A stretch of 64,000 nucleotides of DNA, taken from assembly GCF_005281835.1 (NCBI RefSeq), contig NZ_RZIS01000001.1:662351-726350 (forward strand), written 5' to 3'. Under the pieces are notes generated by a model that did not search any database, was not told the DNA's origin, and saw only the letters and a list, made by a program, of their open reading frames with translations. Below are positions 7,861-17,347 of this stretch, in pieces. The stretch comes from Vibrio profundi. GTDB taxonomy: Bacteria > Pseudomonadota > Gammaproteobacteria > Enterobacterales > Vibrionaceae. The position numbers and the translations under genes were made by a program. Each line of letters begins with the position of its first letter. Position 1 is the first letter of the stretch.

Positions 7861-9042
7861 ATGAAGTCATTTTTAGTTAAATTGTGGCGAACTATGACTC
7901 GCCCAGCAGTACACATTAGTCTTGGTGTGCTAACCATGGGCGGTTTTATCGCCGGCGTAATTTTTTGGGGTGGTTTTAACACGGCGTTAGAAGCAACCAA
8001 CACAGAAGAGTTCTGTATCAGCTGTCACACTATGCGTGACAATGTATACGTTGAACTACAAGAAACCGTTCACTGGAAAAACACTTCTGGTGTTCGTGCT
8101 ACTTGTCCAGACTGTCACGTTCCTCATGAATGGACAGCAAAAATCGCTCGTAAGATGCAAGCATCTAAAGAAGTATTCGCGCAAGTTTTCGGTGACCTAG
8201 ATACACCTGAGAAATTCGAAGCACGTCGTATCGAGCTGGCAAAACACGAATGGGATCGTTTCTCTGCGAACAAATCTCTAGAGTGTAAAAACTGTCATAA
8301 CTACGACTCAATGGATTTCGAAAACATGCGTCCTACAGCTCGTATTCAAATGAAGAATGCAGCAGAGCGTGACCAAAGCTGTGTGGATTGCCACAAAGGT
8401 ATCGCACACAACCTTCCTCTTGATATGGAATCGGCGAGCGGCATCGTTGGCGAGTTAGAGCAAGTTGCAAACAGCACCTCTTACTCTACTGGTAATGATG
8501 TTATTTCAATCCGTCACCTTCCAATGTACACGGATGAAACGGCAGAAGTCGAAGCTGGTCTATTAAGCCCTGCAAGTAAAGTGGCTGTGATCGACGAAAA
8601 AGGCGATATGATCAAGATCCAAATCGACGGTTGGCGTAAAGCGAAAGGCTTTGGACGTGTAATCCAAGAAGATTTCGGTATGAACATCTCGACCGCTATT
8701 TTGACAAAAGACGTATCTCAAAGTGACGTAATCACTGTTGGTGAGAAGAAAGAAGATGAGCTAACAGGCCTTCCATGGGAAAAAGTTGACCTAGCACTTT
8801 GGATGAAGAAAGAGTCTATGGTTGATAACTTTGACCCAATTTGGAACGCGGCTGGTCAAGCTTACCAATCGAACTGTTCAACGTGTCACTCTCAACCTGA
8901 CGAAGCTCACTTCAGCGCCAACGGCTGGGTAGGCATGCTAGACGGTATGATTGCATTCGTTAACTTCGATACTGATACAGAAGCTCTAGTTCTTAAGTAT
9001 CTACAGAAGCACTCATCAGATTTTTCTGAAGGCCATCACTAA
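7861..9042 (+). CDS. torC: Pentaheme c-type cytochrome TorC
   Basis: A membrane-anchored periplasmic cytochrome that takes electrons from the quinol pool and passes them to TorA. The 393-residue protein has an N-terminal anchor (about residues 15-38) and five CxxCH heme sites, beginning at residues 52, 82, 142, 174 (NapC/NirT-like tetraheme domain) and 339 (the C-terminal monoheme domain specific to TorC). The AAGAGAG ribosome site precedes ATG 7861. It is cotranscribed with torE and torA. Confidence 0.97.
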   Translation: MKSFLVKLWRTMTRPAVHISLGVLTMGGFIAGVIFWGGFNTALEATNTEEFCISCHTMRDNVYVELQETVHWKNTSGVRATCPDCHVPHEWTAKIARKMQASKEVFAQVFGDLDTPEKFEARRIELAKHEWDRFSANKSLECKNCHNYDSMDFENMRPTARIQMKNAAERDQSCVDCHKGIAHNLPLDMESASGIVGELEQVANSTSYSTGNDVISIRHLPMYTDETAEVEAGLLSPASKVAVIDEKGDMIKIQIDGWRKAKGFGRVIQEDFGMNISTAILTKDVSQSDVITVGEKKEDELTGLPWEKVDLALWMKKESMVDNFDPIWNAAGQAYQSNCSTCHSQPDEAHFSANGWVGMLDGMIAFVNFDTDTEALVLKYLQKHSSDFSEGHH

Positions 9043-9065
9043 TAGACGTCAATTGGAGTAACACA

Positions 9066-11528
9066 ATGGCAATTACAAGAAGAAGTTTTCTGAAAGGTGT
9101 CGCAACAACTAGCGCGGCATCAGTTATTGGCCCAAGCCTATTAGCGTCGGCTTCTGCTTCAGCAGCAGAAACGGACGGCACTTGGAAAGTATCGGGTTCT
9201 CACTGGGGCGCATTCCGCGCTCGAGTGTACGCAGGTAAAGTACAAGAAATTAAGCCGCTAGAGCTTGATAAGCACCCAACAGACATGCTGAAGGGTATTA
9301 AAGGCATCATTTACAGCCCATCTCGTGTGCGTTACCCAATGGTACGTCTAGATTGGCTGAAGAAGCATAAATACAGTGCCGACACTCGTGGTAACAACCG
9401 TTTTATTCGTGTGACTTGGGATGAGGCACTCGATCTTGTTTACCGTGAATTAGAGCGCGTACAAAAAGATTACGGTCCTTGGGCTCTGCACACTGGTCAA
9501 ACTGGTTGGAGACAGACTGGTCAGTTCCACAGCTGTACTAACCATATGCAGCGTGCAATGGCACTGCACGGTAACTCAGTTAAGAAGATTGGCGACTACT
9601 CAACAGGTGCTGGTCAAACGATCATGCCTTACGTGTTGGGCTCAACCGAAGTTTACGCTCAAGGTACTTCTTGGGAACTTATCCTAGAGAACAGTGACAA
9701 CATCGTTCTTTGGGGTAACGATCCGGTTAAAAACCTGCAAGTAGGCTGGACATGTGAGACGCATGAATCTTTCGCTTACTTAGAGCAACTGAAAGACAAA
9801 GTCGCGAACAAAGAAATTAATGTAATTTCTGTTGACCCTGTTAAAAACAAAACAGGCCGTTACCTAGAAAATGAGCAAATGTACATTAACCCACAAACTG
9901 ATGTGGCGTTCATGCTTGGTGTTGCTCACGTGCTTTACAATGAAGGTCTTTACGATGAGAAGTTTATCGAAACTTACTGTCTAGGCTTTGAAGACTTCAT
10001 CAAGTACGTTCAAGGTGAGACAAAAGATAAAGTTGAGAAAACACCGGAATGGGCTGCAGAAATTTGTGGCGCAAGCGCTGATTCAATTCGTAAGTTTGCT
10101 CGCATGTTGGTTAATGGTCGTACGCAGATTCTTGTGGGTTGGAGTATCCAGCGTCAAGAGCATGGTGAACAGCCTTACTGGATGTGCGCAGTTATTGCAG
10201 CAATGGTTGGCCAAATTGGTCTACCTGGCGGTGGCATCTCTTACGGTCACCACTACTCAGGTATCGGTGTTTCTTCAACAGGGTTTGCGGCTCCGGGGTC
10301 ATTCCCTCTGAACATCGACCAAGGTCAAAAGCCTAAGCATACAAGCATGGACTACAACGGTTACAGCCGCGTTATTCCAGTTGCTCGTTGGGTGGACAGC
10401 TTGCTTGAACCTGGTAAGAAGATCAAAGCGAACGGTTCAACGGTTACACTGCCTGATATCAAGATGATGGTATTCAGTGGTAACAACCCTTGGCACCACC
10501 ACCAAGATCGCAACAAGATGCGTAAAGCATTCAAGAGTCTACAAACGGTAGTGGCTGTTGATTTTGCTTGGACAGCAACTTGTCGTCACTCTGATATCGT
10601 GCTTCCAGCATGTACTCAGTGGGAACGTAACGATATTGATGGTTACGGCGCATATTCTGGGCGTGGTTTGATTGCGATGCATAAGCTAGTAGATCCGTTG
10701 TTCCAGTCTAAGACTGATTTTGAGATCATGTCTAACCTAACTAAACGTTGGGGTCGTTACGACGATTACACTCGTGGCATGGATGAAATGCAGTGGGTTA
10801 AATCTCTGTATGACGAGTGCCGTGCATCGAACGAAGGCAGCTTTGAAATGCCAGAATTTGCAGAATTTTGGGAGAAAGGTTTCCTAGACTTCGGTAAAGG
10901 TAAGCCTTGGACTCGCCACGCTTCATTCCGTGAAGACCCTGAGATCAATGCATTAGGTACGCCTTCTGGTTTCATTGAAATTACAAGCCGTACTATTGGC
11001 AATATGGGCTACGAGCACTGTCAAGAGCACCCGATGTGGTTTGAAAAAACAGAACGCTCTCATGGTGGCCCTGGTTCAGAGAAACACCCGTACTGGTTAC
11101 AGTCTTGTCACCCAGATAAGCGTCTTCACTCACAAATGTGTGAATCTGAAGAGTTCCGTGCGACGTATGCAGTACAAGGCCGTGAGCCTATCTACATCAA
11201 CCCAACCGATGCTAAAAAGAAAGGCATTAAAGATGGTGATGTAGTACGCGTGTTCAACGACCGCGGTCAACTGCTAGCGGGTGCTGTTCTTATGGATAGT
11301 TACGCCCCAGGTGTAGTACGTATTGAAGAAGGTGCTTGGTATGGCCCGATGAATGAGAAAATTGGTGCGCTAGATACTTACGGCGATCCAAACACTTTGA
11401 CTCAGGACATTCCAACCTCTGAGCTAGCTCAAGCGACATCAGCAAATACTTGCCTAGTCGACTTCGAGAAGTTCACAGGTAAGCTACCTCCTGTTACTTC
11501 ATTCGGCGGACCGATTGAAGTAGCATAA
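9066..11528 (+). CDS. torA: Trimethylamine-N-oxide reductase TorA
   Basis: Periplasmic molybdenum enzyme reducing TMAO to trimethylamine at the end of anaerobic respiration. The 820-residue precursor starts with a Tat signal (RRSFLKG, cleavage after SASAAE region), so the folded cofactor-loaded enzyme is exported. The DMSO-reductase-family sequence includes DYSTGAGQT with the molybdenum-ligand serine at residue 179, WGNDP, and the C-terminal molybdopterin-dinucleotide-binding domain ([11 protein letters not shown] at the start, [14 protein letters not shown] near the end). It lies 23 bases after torC, with a GGAG ribosome site. The chaperone torD and the torSTR regulators are not in the window. 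Confidence 0.97.
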   Translation: MAITRRSFLKGVATTSAASVIGPSLLASASASAAETDGTWKVSGSHWGAFRARVYAGKVQEIKPLELDKHPTDMLKGIKGIIYSPSRVRYPMVRLDWLKKHKYSADTRGNNRFIRVTWDEALDLVYRELERVQKDYGPWALHTGQTGWRQTGQFHSCTNHMQRAMALHGNSVKKIGDYSTGAGQTIMPYVLGSTEVYAQGTSWELILENSDNIVLWGNDPVKNLQVGWTCETHESFAYLEQLKDKVANKEINVISVDPVKNKTGRYLENEQMYINPQTDVAFMLGVAHVLYNEGLYDEKFIETYCLGFEDFIKYVQGETKDKVEKTPEWAAEICGASADSIRKFARMLVNGRTQILVGWSIQRQEHGEQPYWMCAVIAAMVGQIGLPGGGISYGHHYSGIGVSSTGFAAPGSFPLNIDQGQKPKHTSMDYNGYSRVIPVARWVDSLLEPGKKIKANGSTVTLPDIKMMVFSGNNPWHHHQDRNKMRKAFKSLQTVVAVDFAWTATCRHSDIVLPACTQWERNDIDGYGAYSGRGLIAMHKLVDPLFQSKTDFEIMSNLTKRWGRYDDYTRGMDEMQWVKSLYDECRASNEGSFEMPEFAEFWEKGFLDFGKGKPWTRHASFREDPEINALGTPSGFIEITSRTIGNMGYEHCQEHPMWFEKTERSHGGPGSEKHPYWLQSCHPDKRLHSQMCESEEFRATYAVQGREPIYINPTDAKKKGIKDGDVVRVFNDRGQLLAGAVLMDSYAPGVVRIEEGAWYGPMNEKIGALDTYGDPNTLTQDIPTSELAQATSANTCLVDFEKFTGKLPPVTSFGGPIEVA

Positions 11529-11545
11529 CCCAAGCTTACATGTTG

Positions 11546-11574
11546 AAAGCCCGCTCACTGTAGCGGGCTTTTTT
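11546..11574 (+). terminator. Terminator of torECA
   Basis: AAAGCCCGCT and AGCGGGCTTT form a 10-bp stem with a 6-base loop and a T run, 17 bases after torA. Confidence 0.92.
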
Positions 11575-12001
11575 GTGTCCGTTTATTAGATGCTCTTGTA
11601 AGTGCAATGCTGCAGGGGTTTAACTTAAACAAACCGGATTGTTCGTTATTGGGGCGCAGCTTATTAATCCTTCTATTAAAAGCTAATAGGGGCTAAAAAC
11701 TGAATGCTTTTTGGATAATGAGATTTGATTTTATATTCGTAAAATACCGCTACTCCAAATTTATATGGAACTAATTAGAAACCTGTTTGTTGCATGGTTT
11801 TCTGAGAAGTAGATCAAGTTTAATGGTGCCTTTTGCTCGGTTTATGGCCTGTTTTTAGAAGTTTTGATGCGTTGAGAAGTGAAATCTCAACCTTATTGAA
11901 AGTGTTTGATTTGTTCGTATTAGCCGATGTATCTAAGTTTGCTGTCAGAGCGGTATGAGGAAACTCTGCTCATAATTAAATACACATAGGACAGTATTAA
12001 A
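11575..12001 (+). promoter_or_regulatory. Long upstream region of the porin gene
   Basis: A 427-bp AT-rich stretch with no ORF. One inverted repeat, GTTGAGA-N7-TCTCAAC (11871-11891), stands out; no known operator was recognised. A long leader is common for porins controlled by OmpR or small RNAs, but nothing here proves either. Confidence 0.35.
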
Positions 12002-12970
12002 ATGAAAAAGACAGCAGTAGCATTAGCACTTTCTCTTGTAACAGGTTCAGCTTTCGCAGTAGAAGCTCTATCTGGCGATCAATTCACAGTTTCTGGTGAG
12101 TTTGCAGTAGGTGGTTATTCAGATTCTTCTGAAACCGTTGCTGGACGTGACGTATACAACGGCGGCGCAACAGGTTTCGATATCTTTGCTGATTACGAAA
12201 ATGGCAACATTGTTGGTAAATTTGGTGGTGAATTCGATATTGAGAACGACTACGGTACGTCTCAGTCCACTTTCACAATCACAGATACTTGGGTTGGTTA
12301 CAAAACTGACCTAGGTGTAGCTTCTGTTGGTTATGCAAATGACACTGCACTAGATGCGATTGACGGTGCTGCTGACCAAACAATTGAATTTTTATGGTCT
12401 CCTTCTGATGCTTCTGACGCTCGTCAAGTTGTGAAATTTGAAGGTGAAAAAGAAGGCTTCATCTACGGTATTTCTTACTTTGGTGACCGCAACTACCACG
12501 ATGAGAATTCAGCAGAACCTGCAATCGCACAAGATGGTATTAACGGTTACGTAGGTTATGGTAGTGATGTATTTACTGTAAACCTAGGTTATGAAGACAA
12601 CGGTGAAGCTGAAGGTAATGTTGCTTTAGATGAGCAAACTGACAAGCTACTTATCGTTAATGGTACGGTTAAAGCGGGCGATTTCGGTGTTGGCGCAACA
12701 TTCGGTGAAGAAGAAAACGCTGCTGGAGAAAAAACTAAGCTAGTAAACACTTCTGTTGGTTACTCAATGGATGCACTTTACCTTGCTGCTGGTTACGTAG
12801 TTATCGAAGAAACACGTGAAGCAGTAAACGTAGGTGGTTCTTACGCTTTCTCTGAAAACCTAACTGGTCTTGTGGACGTTGCTTACCACGTTTCTGATAA
12901 AGGCCTAGTAAGCCAAGGTATTGAAAAGGGTGACATCGAGTCATTCGTTAAACTGGCTTACGCATTCTAA
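12002..12970 (+). CDS. Gram-negative porin (general outer-membrane porin family)
   Basis: A 322-residue outer-membrane beta-barrel protein. The 19-residue signal peptide ends GSAFA, alternating amphipathic strands run through the protein (e.g. GINGYVGYGSDVFTVNLGYED), and the C-terminus is LAYAF with the terminal phenylalanine needed by the BAM machinery. Codon use is strongly biased to the preferred vibrio set, suggesting high expression. The protein is acidic as in marine porins. Selectivity is not readable from sequence. Confidence 0.9.
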   Translation: MKKTAVALALSLVTGSAFAVEALSGDQFTVSGEFAVGGYSDSSETVAGRDVYNGGATGFDIFADYENGNIVGKFGGEFDIENDYGTSQSTFTITDTWVGYKTDLGVASVGYANDTALDAIDGAADQTIEFLWSPSDASDARQVVKFEGEKEGFIYGISYFGDRNYHDENSAEPAIAQDGINGYVGYGSDVFTVNLGYEDNGEAEGNVALDEQTDKLLIVNGTVKAGDFGVGATFGEEENAAGEKTKLVNTSVGYSMDALYLAAGYVVIEETREAVNVGGSYAFSENLTGLVDVAYHVSDKGLVSQGIEKGDIESFVKLAYAF

Positions 12971-13054
12971 TTCTAAGCTACATTTCGGGCTAAATTTTGG
13001 CTTCGCCTTGGAGCTATTGAAAGCTGGATGCTTTTCAAATAATAAACTGCCTTT

Positions 13055-13080
13055 GCCCTCCGGAGTTGGAGGGCTTTTTC
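13055..13080 (+). terminator. Terminator of the porin gene
   Basis: GCCCTCC and GGAGGGC form a 7-bp stem with a 6-base loop, followed by five T. Confidence 0.88.
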
Positions 13081-13222
13081 GTTTTTGTGTTTTTAATTGC
13101 TTGTTAGTACTTGGTTGCGCACAAGGTGAAAACGGTCACGATTTGTAAGTGAGTTATTAGTCACTATAAATATGCCGTGCTCTAATCTATGCATTCTTAG
13201 CTCGCTAGATTGGAAGGCATTG

Positions 13223-14962
13223 ATGTCTCAAAGTATTAATTTAAGTTACGACTACCGGGTTGAAATTATTCCCCATGATTTGGTTGTTAAACATGATGGC
13301 AGCCAGCTTCACTTTTCATTGCAGAGTATGCACTCTGATCCCATTAATGATCACTTCCAGCTAGCTGACATTATTGGCCCAATTGAGCCGCAAGCCAATA
13401 TCTTGGGTGATGGGTTTCAAATGCTGGCGCAAACGGCTGGTACAGCAGAAAGCCCAGTAGATGTTGGACGCTGTCCTGACAATAATTTGAGCTATCGGAT
13501 TTATGAAGCGGAGGCGGCGAAGCGGTTTTATAACTATCTCGTTGTTGAACAATCCACAGGCTTCACGCTGTTTGGCTTTACTTCATGTCATCGCTTTTCA
13601 GGATACTTTGAGTTAAATCGCATTGGCCATAGCGCGACTATTTCAGTTTGTCTGGATGGTGAGGGTATCAGCCCGCAGTTCTGGGAAACCAATCGCTTGG
13701 AAAGCATCTGTGTTTTGCAAAGCTCGTCGTTAGATGACGTGTACAGTGAATATTGCCGCTATCTCAATCTACAACATCCTCCACGTATTGGTACTTTTAA
13801 GCCAGCACCCATTGGTTGGTGTTCTTGGTATGCTTATTATGCCGATGTGACCGAGGGGGATGTTGATGCAAATATTCGATGTATGGATGGAGAGTTAGAC
13901 GTACTTGAGTGGGTGCTACTTGATGATGGTTATCAGGCATTTATGGGGGATTGGTTAACACCATCTGATAAATTTCCGAGCGGTGTTAAGGAGTTAATTG
14001 CGGGCATACGCGAGCGAGGAAAAAAGCCTGCGATATGGTTAGCCCCGTTTATTGCTCAACCGGAATCTGAAATTTTTAAACAACATCCAGACTGGTTTGT
14101 TCGCAACACTGATGGTGATTTACTCAAGGCAGAAGACGCGACCTATGGTGGATGGCGTTGTACACCATGGTATGTATTAGATACTTCACACCCAGAAGTT
14201 CAAGAGCACCTGATGCACGTTGTGTCGGTTATGCGCGAAGAGTGGGGCGTTGAATTGTTTAAGTTGGACGCTAATTACTGGGGAACACTCAAAGGAAGCC
14301 GTTTCCAGAAAGGTATTACCGGAATTGAAGCGTATCGTTTAGGGATGCAGGCAATAGCGAAAGGAGCAGGAGACGCTTGGTTGCTTGGGTGTAACGCGCC
14401 GATGTGGCCTTCTTTAGGTACGGTAGATGCAATGCGAGTTTCTGACGATGTCGAGCGTCGACCAGAACGTTTTCAGCAAATTGCTCGAGAAACTTTTTAC
14501 CGTAGCTGGCAGCACAAAAAAATTTGGCAGATAGATCCTGATTGTGTGACGCTGACGTCTTTAGCGAACCAATCAACGGACCGTGCTAGTTACGAGTTTC
14601 ATCGCAATGTAATGCTGACTTGCGGTGGCCTACTGCTTAGCGGGGATCCTCTGCCTGAGTTGTTAGGGTTTGCTAAGCAATCTTTATCTAAGTTGATTGA
14701 AAGGCAGCGCATCAATCAGCAAAGTGCGATTTTTAGCTCTTTAAGCTTAAATCACGCATTTTTACAGCTGGATGAACACAGGCAACTTCATAGTTTGTTT
14801 AACTATGGAAAGGATGAAAAAGAATTTACGTTGACCGCCGAAAAGCCAACTGATTGGTACGATTTCTGGTCGGGAGAGAAACTTAATTCCGAGCCTAGTG
14901 CATGGCTAGAGTTGACGGTGTGCGCGGGAACATCTTCAAGAGTCGTTATTAGCAGCATGTAA
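13223..14962 (+). CDS. Alpha-galactosidase-like glycoside hydrolase (GH36 / clan GH-D)
   Basis: A 579-residue protein without signal peptide, so probably cytoplasmic. An N-terminal beta-sandwich (about residues 1-190) precedes a TIM barrel that opens with IGWCSWYAYY and continues with WVLLDDGYQ, the nucleophile-type motif FKLDANYWG, and the acid/base-type motif MRVSDDVERR; a short C-terminal beta domain follows. These are the clan GH-D landmarks. The ATG 13223 is chosen over 13172 because GGAAGG lies 5 bases before it. No sugar transporter or regulator is adjacent, so the natural substrate is open. Confidence 0.82.
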   Translation: MSQSINLSYDYRVEIIPHDLVVKHDGSQLHFSLQSMHSDPINDHFQLADIIGPIEPQANILGDGFQMLAQTAGTAESPVDVGRCPDNNLSYRIYEAEAAKRFYNYLVVEQSTGFTLFGFTSCHRFSGYFELNRIGHSATISVCLDGEGISPQFWETNRLESICVLQSSSLDDVYSEYCRYLNLQHPPRIGTFKPAPIGWCSWYAYYADVTEGDVDANIRCMDGELDVLEWVLLDDGYQAFMGDWLTPSDKFPSGVKELIAGIRERGKKPAIWLAPFIAQPESEIFKQHPDWFVRNTDGDLLKAEDATYGGWRCTPWYVLDTSHPEVQEHLMHVVSVMREEWGVELFKLDANYWGTLKGSRFQKGITGIEAYRLGMQAIAKGAGDAWLLGCNAPMWPSLGTVDAMRVSDDVERRPERFQQIARETFYRSWQHKKIWQIDPDCVTLTSLANQSTDRASYEFHRNVMLTCGGLLLSGDPLPELLGFAKQSLSKLIERQRINQQSAIFSSLSLNHAFLQLDEHRQLHSLFNYGKDEKEFTLTAEKPTDWYDFWSGEKLNSEPSAWLELTVCAGTSSRVVISSM

Positions 14963-15059
14963 CTACAGACGTGGGAAGGATTGTCACCTTCATTCATTAA
15001 CTCTATGTCGCGCAAAATAAGCTGTAAGTGCTGGCGGCATTATGGTGAGAAAACGAATT

Positions 15060-15102
15060 CATCGACTCTCATGCGCACCATTGGTTTGAATGAGAGTCGA
15101 TG
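15060..15102. repeat. 13-bp perfect inverted repeat between convergent genes
   Basis: CATCGACTCTCAT and ATGAGAGTCGATG are perfect complements separated by 17 bases. No T run follows on either strand, so it is not a textbook terminator, though it lies exactly between two converging genes. Confidence 0.55.
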
Positions 15103-15121
15103 TATTAAGACTTGTCGACCA

Positions 15122-16321
15122 CTATATTTCAAATAAGAAGAAGTAGCTGTACCCAACAATGAGCGCGGGTAAAGCGGAGTAAATCGTGGCTACGGCAGCC
15201 GCTTTAGGTGCCATTGCGATTGCAGGAAATAGGGCATCACCGTCATTGGATATTGAGTTTGATATTTGAGCGGATAACGGCATTACACCTGACAGGTAAA
15301 GGCTGGTAACAAGAATTTGAGGTCCACAGCCAGGTAGTAATCCCACTGCCAAACCGACTAATGGCATCCAAATACCCCAACCAGATACGAGTGCGACAAG
15401 GTCTAAGTGAGTAAAGAAAATGGATAACTCAAAAAGCATAAACGCCATAATTACCCACGCGCTGACAAAGTTAGTGTCTTGAGCGGTTTTTTGCAGTGGG
15501 TGGGAGGACAGTGATTTCTTATCTTCGGCAACGGTCGATTGGTAGTCTTTAATATCTTTTGTTAAAGACCAAAGCAGCATGCTACTGACCGCAAGAATCG
15601 CTCCCGTCCATTCCATTGTGGATTCTTGTAGCTGAAAAAGTTGGTTCACATCGACTTGGAATGAGTCTAATAGCGCAATGATGGTGGCTGGGAGCAATAA
15701 CCACTTCCAGAATAAACCTTGAAGGTTGATGGCTTTATCTTCAAGTTTGCTGTGGGCCACATCTTTAGATTCAATTTGATCGTTGTTCGTCTTCGGTCGA
15801 AGAAAATTATCTGCATGAAAAAGGTTTACGATTAATCCGCTAATAGAGCCAACGACAATTCCCATTAGAATAATGCCGAAGCCAACTTTTGGTGAACTTG
15901 CGAGTAGTAAGAAAGCAGCATCGCCCATGGTGGAGGTTAATACCGCAACCACCGAGCCAAATCCAACTCGGCCATTAATGAATTGTGTAGTCACCACAAT
16001 AGCCCCGCCACATCCAGGTAGTGCACCAAGCATAGATGCGAAGACGACTTGATGAGAGCGAGAAGAGTGATATAGCGTGATGAGCTTGTTTTTGCTACTC
16101 ATCAAAGTGGAAAGGTGGTGGTAGACGGCTAAAGTGAATGCAACATAGCAAGATACAGCCCAAAAAGAGTCTGATAAGGTCGATACGGTGATATCGCGAG
16201 TGGTTTCATTCGCGATCAAAGCGATTAGGGTAATGGGCAGCAACAAGCGCTTATAAGCAAGGTGAAAACTAGATATTTGAGGAAGCTTGGCCGCAAAGTG
16301 CATGAGTTTTACAGGAACCAT
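15122..16321 (-). CDS. MneA-like 10-TM heavy-metal (manganese) exporter
   Basis: A 399-residue inner-membrane protein with about ten hydrophobic segments. Two halves each carry the same signature, LGALPGCGGAIVVTTQF and GLLPGCGPQILVTSLY, the internal duplication typical of the 10TM heavy-metal exporter family (PF11449) to which V. cholerae manganese exporter MneA belongs. The open frame runs up to a TTG at 16417, but I place the start at ATG 16321: it has AAAGG 10 bases upstream, and the 79 bases before it contain a promoter and two Fur-like boxes. The N-terminus then begins MVPVKLMHFAAK. Metal specificity is inferred from family. Confidence 0.75.
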   Translation of the reverse strand: MVPVKLMHFAAKLPQISSFHLAYKRLLLPITLIALIANETTRDITVSTLSDSFWAVSCYVAFTLAVYHHLSTLMSSKNKLITLYHSSRSHQVVFASMLGALPGCGGAIVVTTQFINGRVGFGSVVAVLTSTMGDAAFLLLASSPKVGFGIILMGIVVGSISGLIVNLFHADNFLRPKTNNDQIESKDVAHSKLEDKAINLQGLFWKWLLLPATIIALLDSFQVDVNQLFQLQESTMEWTGAILAVSSMLLWSLTKDIKDYQSTVAEDKKSLSSHPLQKTAQDTNFVSAWVIMAFMLFELSIFFTHLDLVALVSGWGIWMPLVGLAVGLLPGCGPQILVTSLYLSGVMPLSAQISNSISNDGDALFPAIAMAPKAAAVATIYSALPALIVGYSYFFLFEI

Positions 16322-16341
16322 TCCAGAAAAGCCTTTCGTAA

Positions 16342-16383
16342 TGAGAATTATTATCAGTATATGTAAATGATAATTATTCGCAA
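16342..16383 (-). promoter_or_regulatory. Sigma70-like promoter with two Fur-box-like sites before the metal exporter
   Basis: On the minus strand, TTGCGA (16378-16383) and TATACT (16356-16361) are 16 bases apart. Box 1 (16342-16356, TGAGAATTATTATCA) matches 13 of 14 defined bases of the Fur 7-1-7 consensus TGATAAT-N-ATTATCA. Box 2 (16368-16382) matches 12 of 14 and lies between -35 and -10. This placement predicts repression by Fur with iron, or manganese, as corepressor. Confidence 0.65.
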
Positions 16384-16400
16384 CTAAAAGTTTGAATAAA

Positions 16401-17126
16401 TTATTTATATTGTTCAATTAAGCGATCGTACTCACCTGATTGCTTTATTTGGTGCAGGCCGATCATGAATTTCACGAGTAGTTTTTGCTTATTGGGGTGG
16501 TTTTTAGAAACCGCGAGGTAAACGGGTTTGATCATCAAACTTCGATCGACGAAATAAAACAGGTCGGGGTCGATTCCGAGTTTCCTTATAGTGTGCATCG
16601 TGGCTCTTTCGTCCGCGATAATAGCGTCGACGCGTTTGGCTTTGAGTTTTCGAATGTTGGTAGCAAGATCGCTTCCGACCTCTCTTGTGAAATAGGCAGA
16701 AGAATTAAATGCTTCACCATATCCATAATCTTCGATAACCCCGACTGTCATACCTTTTAAAGATTCGTAGTTTTGATAGTCGAATCTATTCTCCTTAAGA
16801 ACGATAAACTTTAGGTGAACCGTCAAGTACGGAACACTGAAGTGGAGTGAGTCGGTACGGCTATCAGACCACCAAATGGAGACCATTGCGTCTTTCTGCT
16901 GGTTTTTCACTTCTTTGAGAGCTCTTAACCATGGTTTGGTTTCAAATTCAAGTTGGTAGCCCTGTGTTCGATACGCGGCTTTCACGATTTCAACAGCGAG
17001 TCCTGAATTTTCATTAGCAAAGACATACGGTGGCCAAGTTGCTTGAGTCGCTTGTATGAGTGTGTTGTTAGATAGTGCGTGAAAAGGAAAGAACAACAAA
17101 AGCCAAAACCCAAACAGATTCTTCAT
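16401..17126 (-). CDS. Periplasmic solute-binding protein, SBP_bac_3 (amino-acid type) family
   Basis: A 241-residue secreted protein. The signal peptide (MKNLFGFWLLLFFPFHALS) is followed by the lobe pattern of family 3 binding proteins: ATWPPYVF, GLAVEIVKAAY, MTVGVIEDYGYG and IADERATMHTI. ATG 17126 is chosen over 17162 because it has a GGAGGG ribosome site and places the signal peptide at the N-terminus. There is no permease or ATPase nearby, so it may serve as an orphan receptor or be recruited by another transporter. It lies upstream of the metal exporter on the same strand; the 79-base gap holds the Fur-like boxes. Confidence 0.78.
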   Translation of the reverse strand: MKNLFGFWLLLFFPFHALSNNTLIQATQATWPPYVFANENSGLAVEIVKAAYRTQGYQLEFETKPWLRALKEVKNQQKDAMVSIWWSDSRTDSLHFSVPYLTVHLKFIVLKENRFDYQNYESLKGMTVGVIEDYGYGEAFNSSAYFTREVGSDLATNIRKLKAKRVDAIIADERATMHTIRKLGIDPDLFYFVDRSLMIKPVYLAVSKNHPNKQKLLVKFMIGLHQIKQSGEYDRLIEQYK

Positions 17127-17347
17127 AAATCGCCCTCCAGACAATGTGTTAAGTCTAGTCAAGAGTTTGAATTTCTGATCTCAATATTAGGAATTTTTAT
17201 AAGTGACAGGTTAGTGATAATTACAAAGTAAAAATCTGTTACTTGTAGAGAATGACAAATTTTAAAATTCAGGTAAAGTAACGACCTTTGTGAGCAATTT
17301 TATCTACAAGATAGTAGATCTCTAATTAGACTTGAATAGGAAGAAAG

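Noticed and set aside
12921..13148. 75-codon frame overlapping the porin end
   Set aside because: Starts inside the porin gene and runs through the porin terminator; no ribosome site.
16322..16417. N-terminal 32 codons of the longest metal-exporter frame (TTG start)
   Set aside because: No ribosome site, overlaps the previous gene, and the DNA is better explained as promoter plus Fur-like boxes. The hydrophobic residues come from AT-rich codons.
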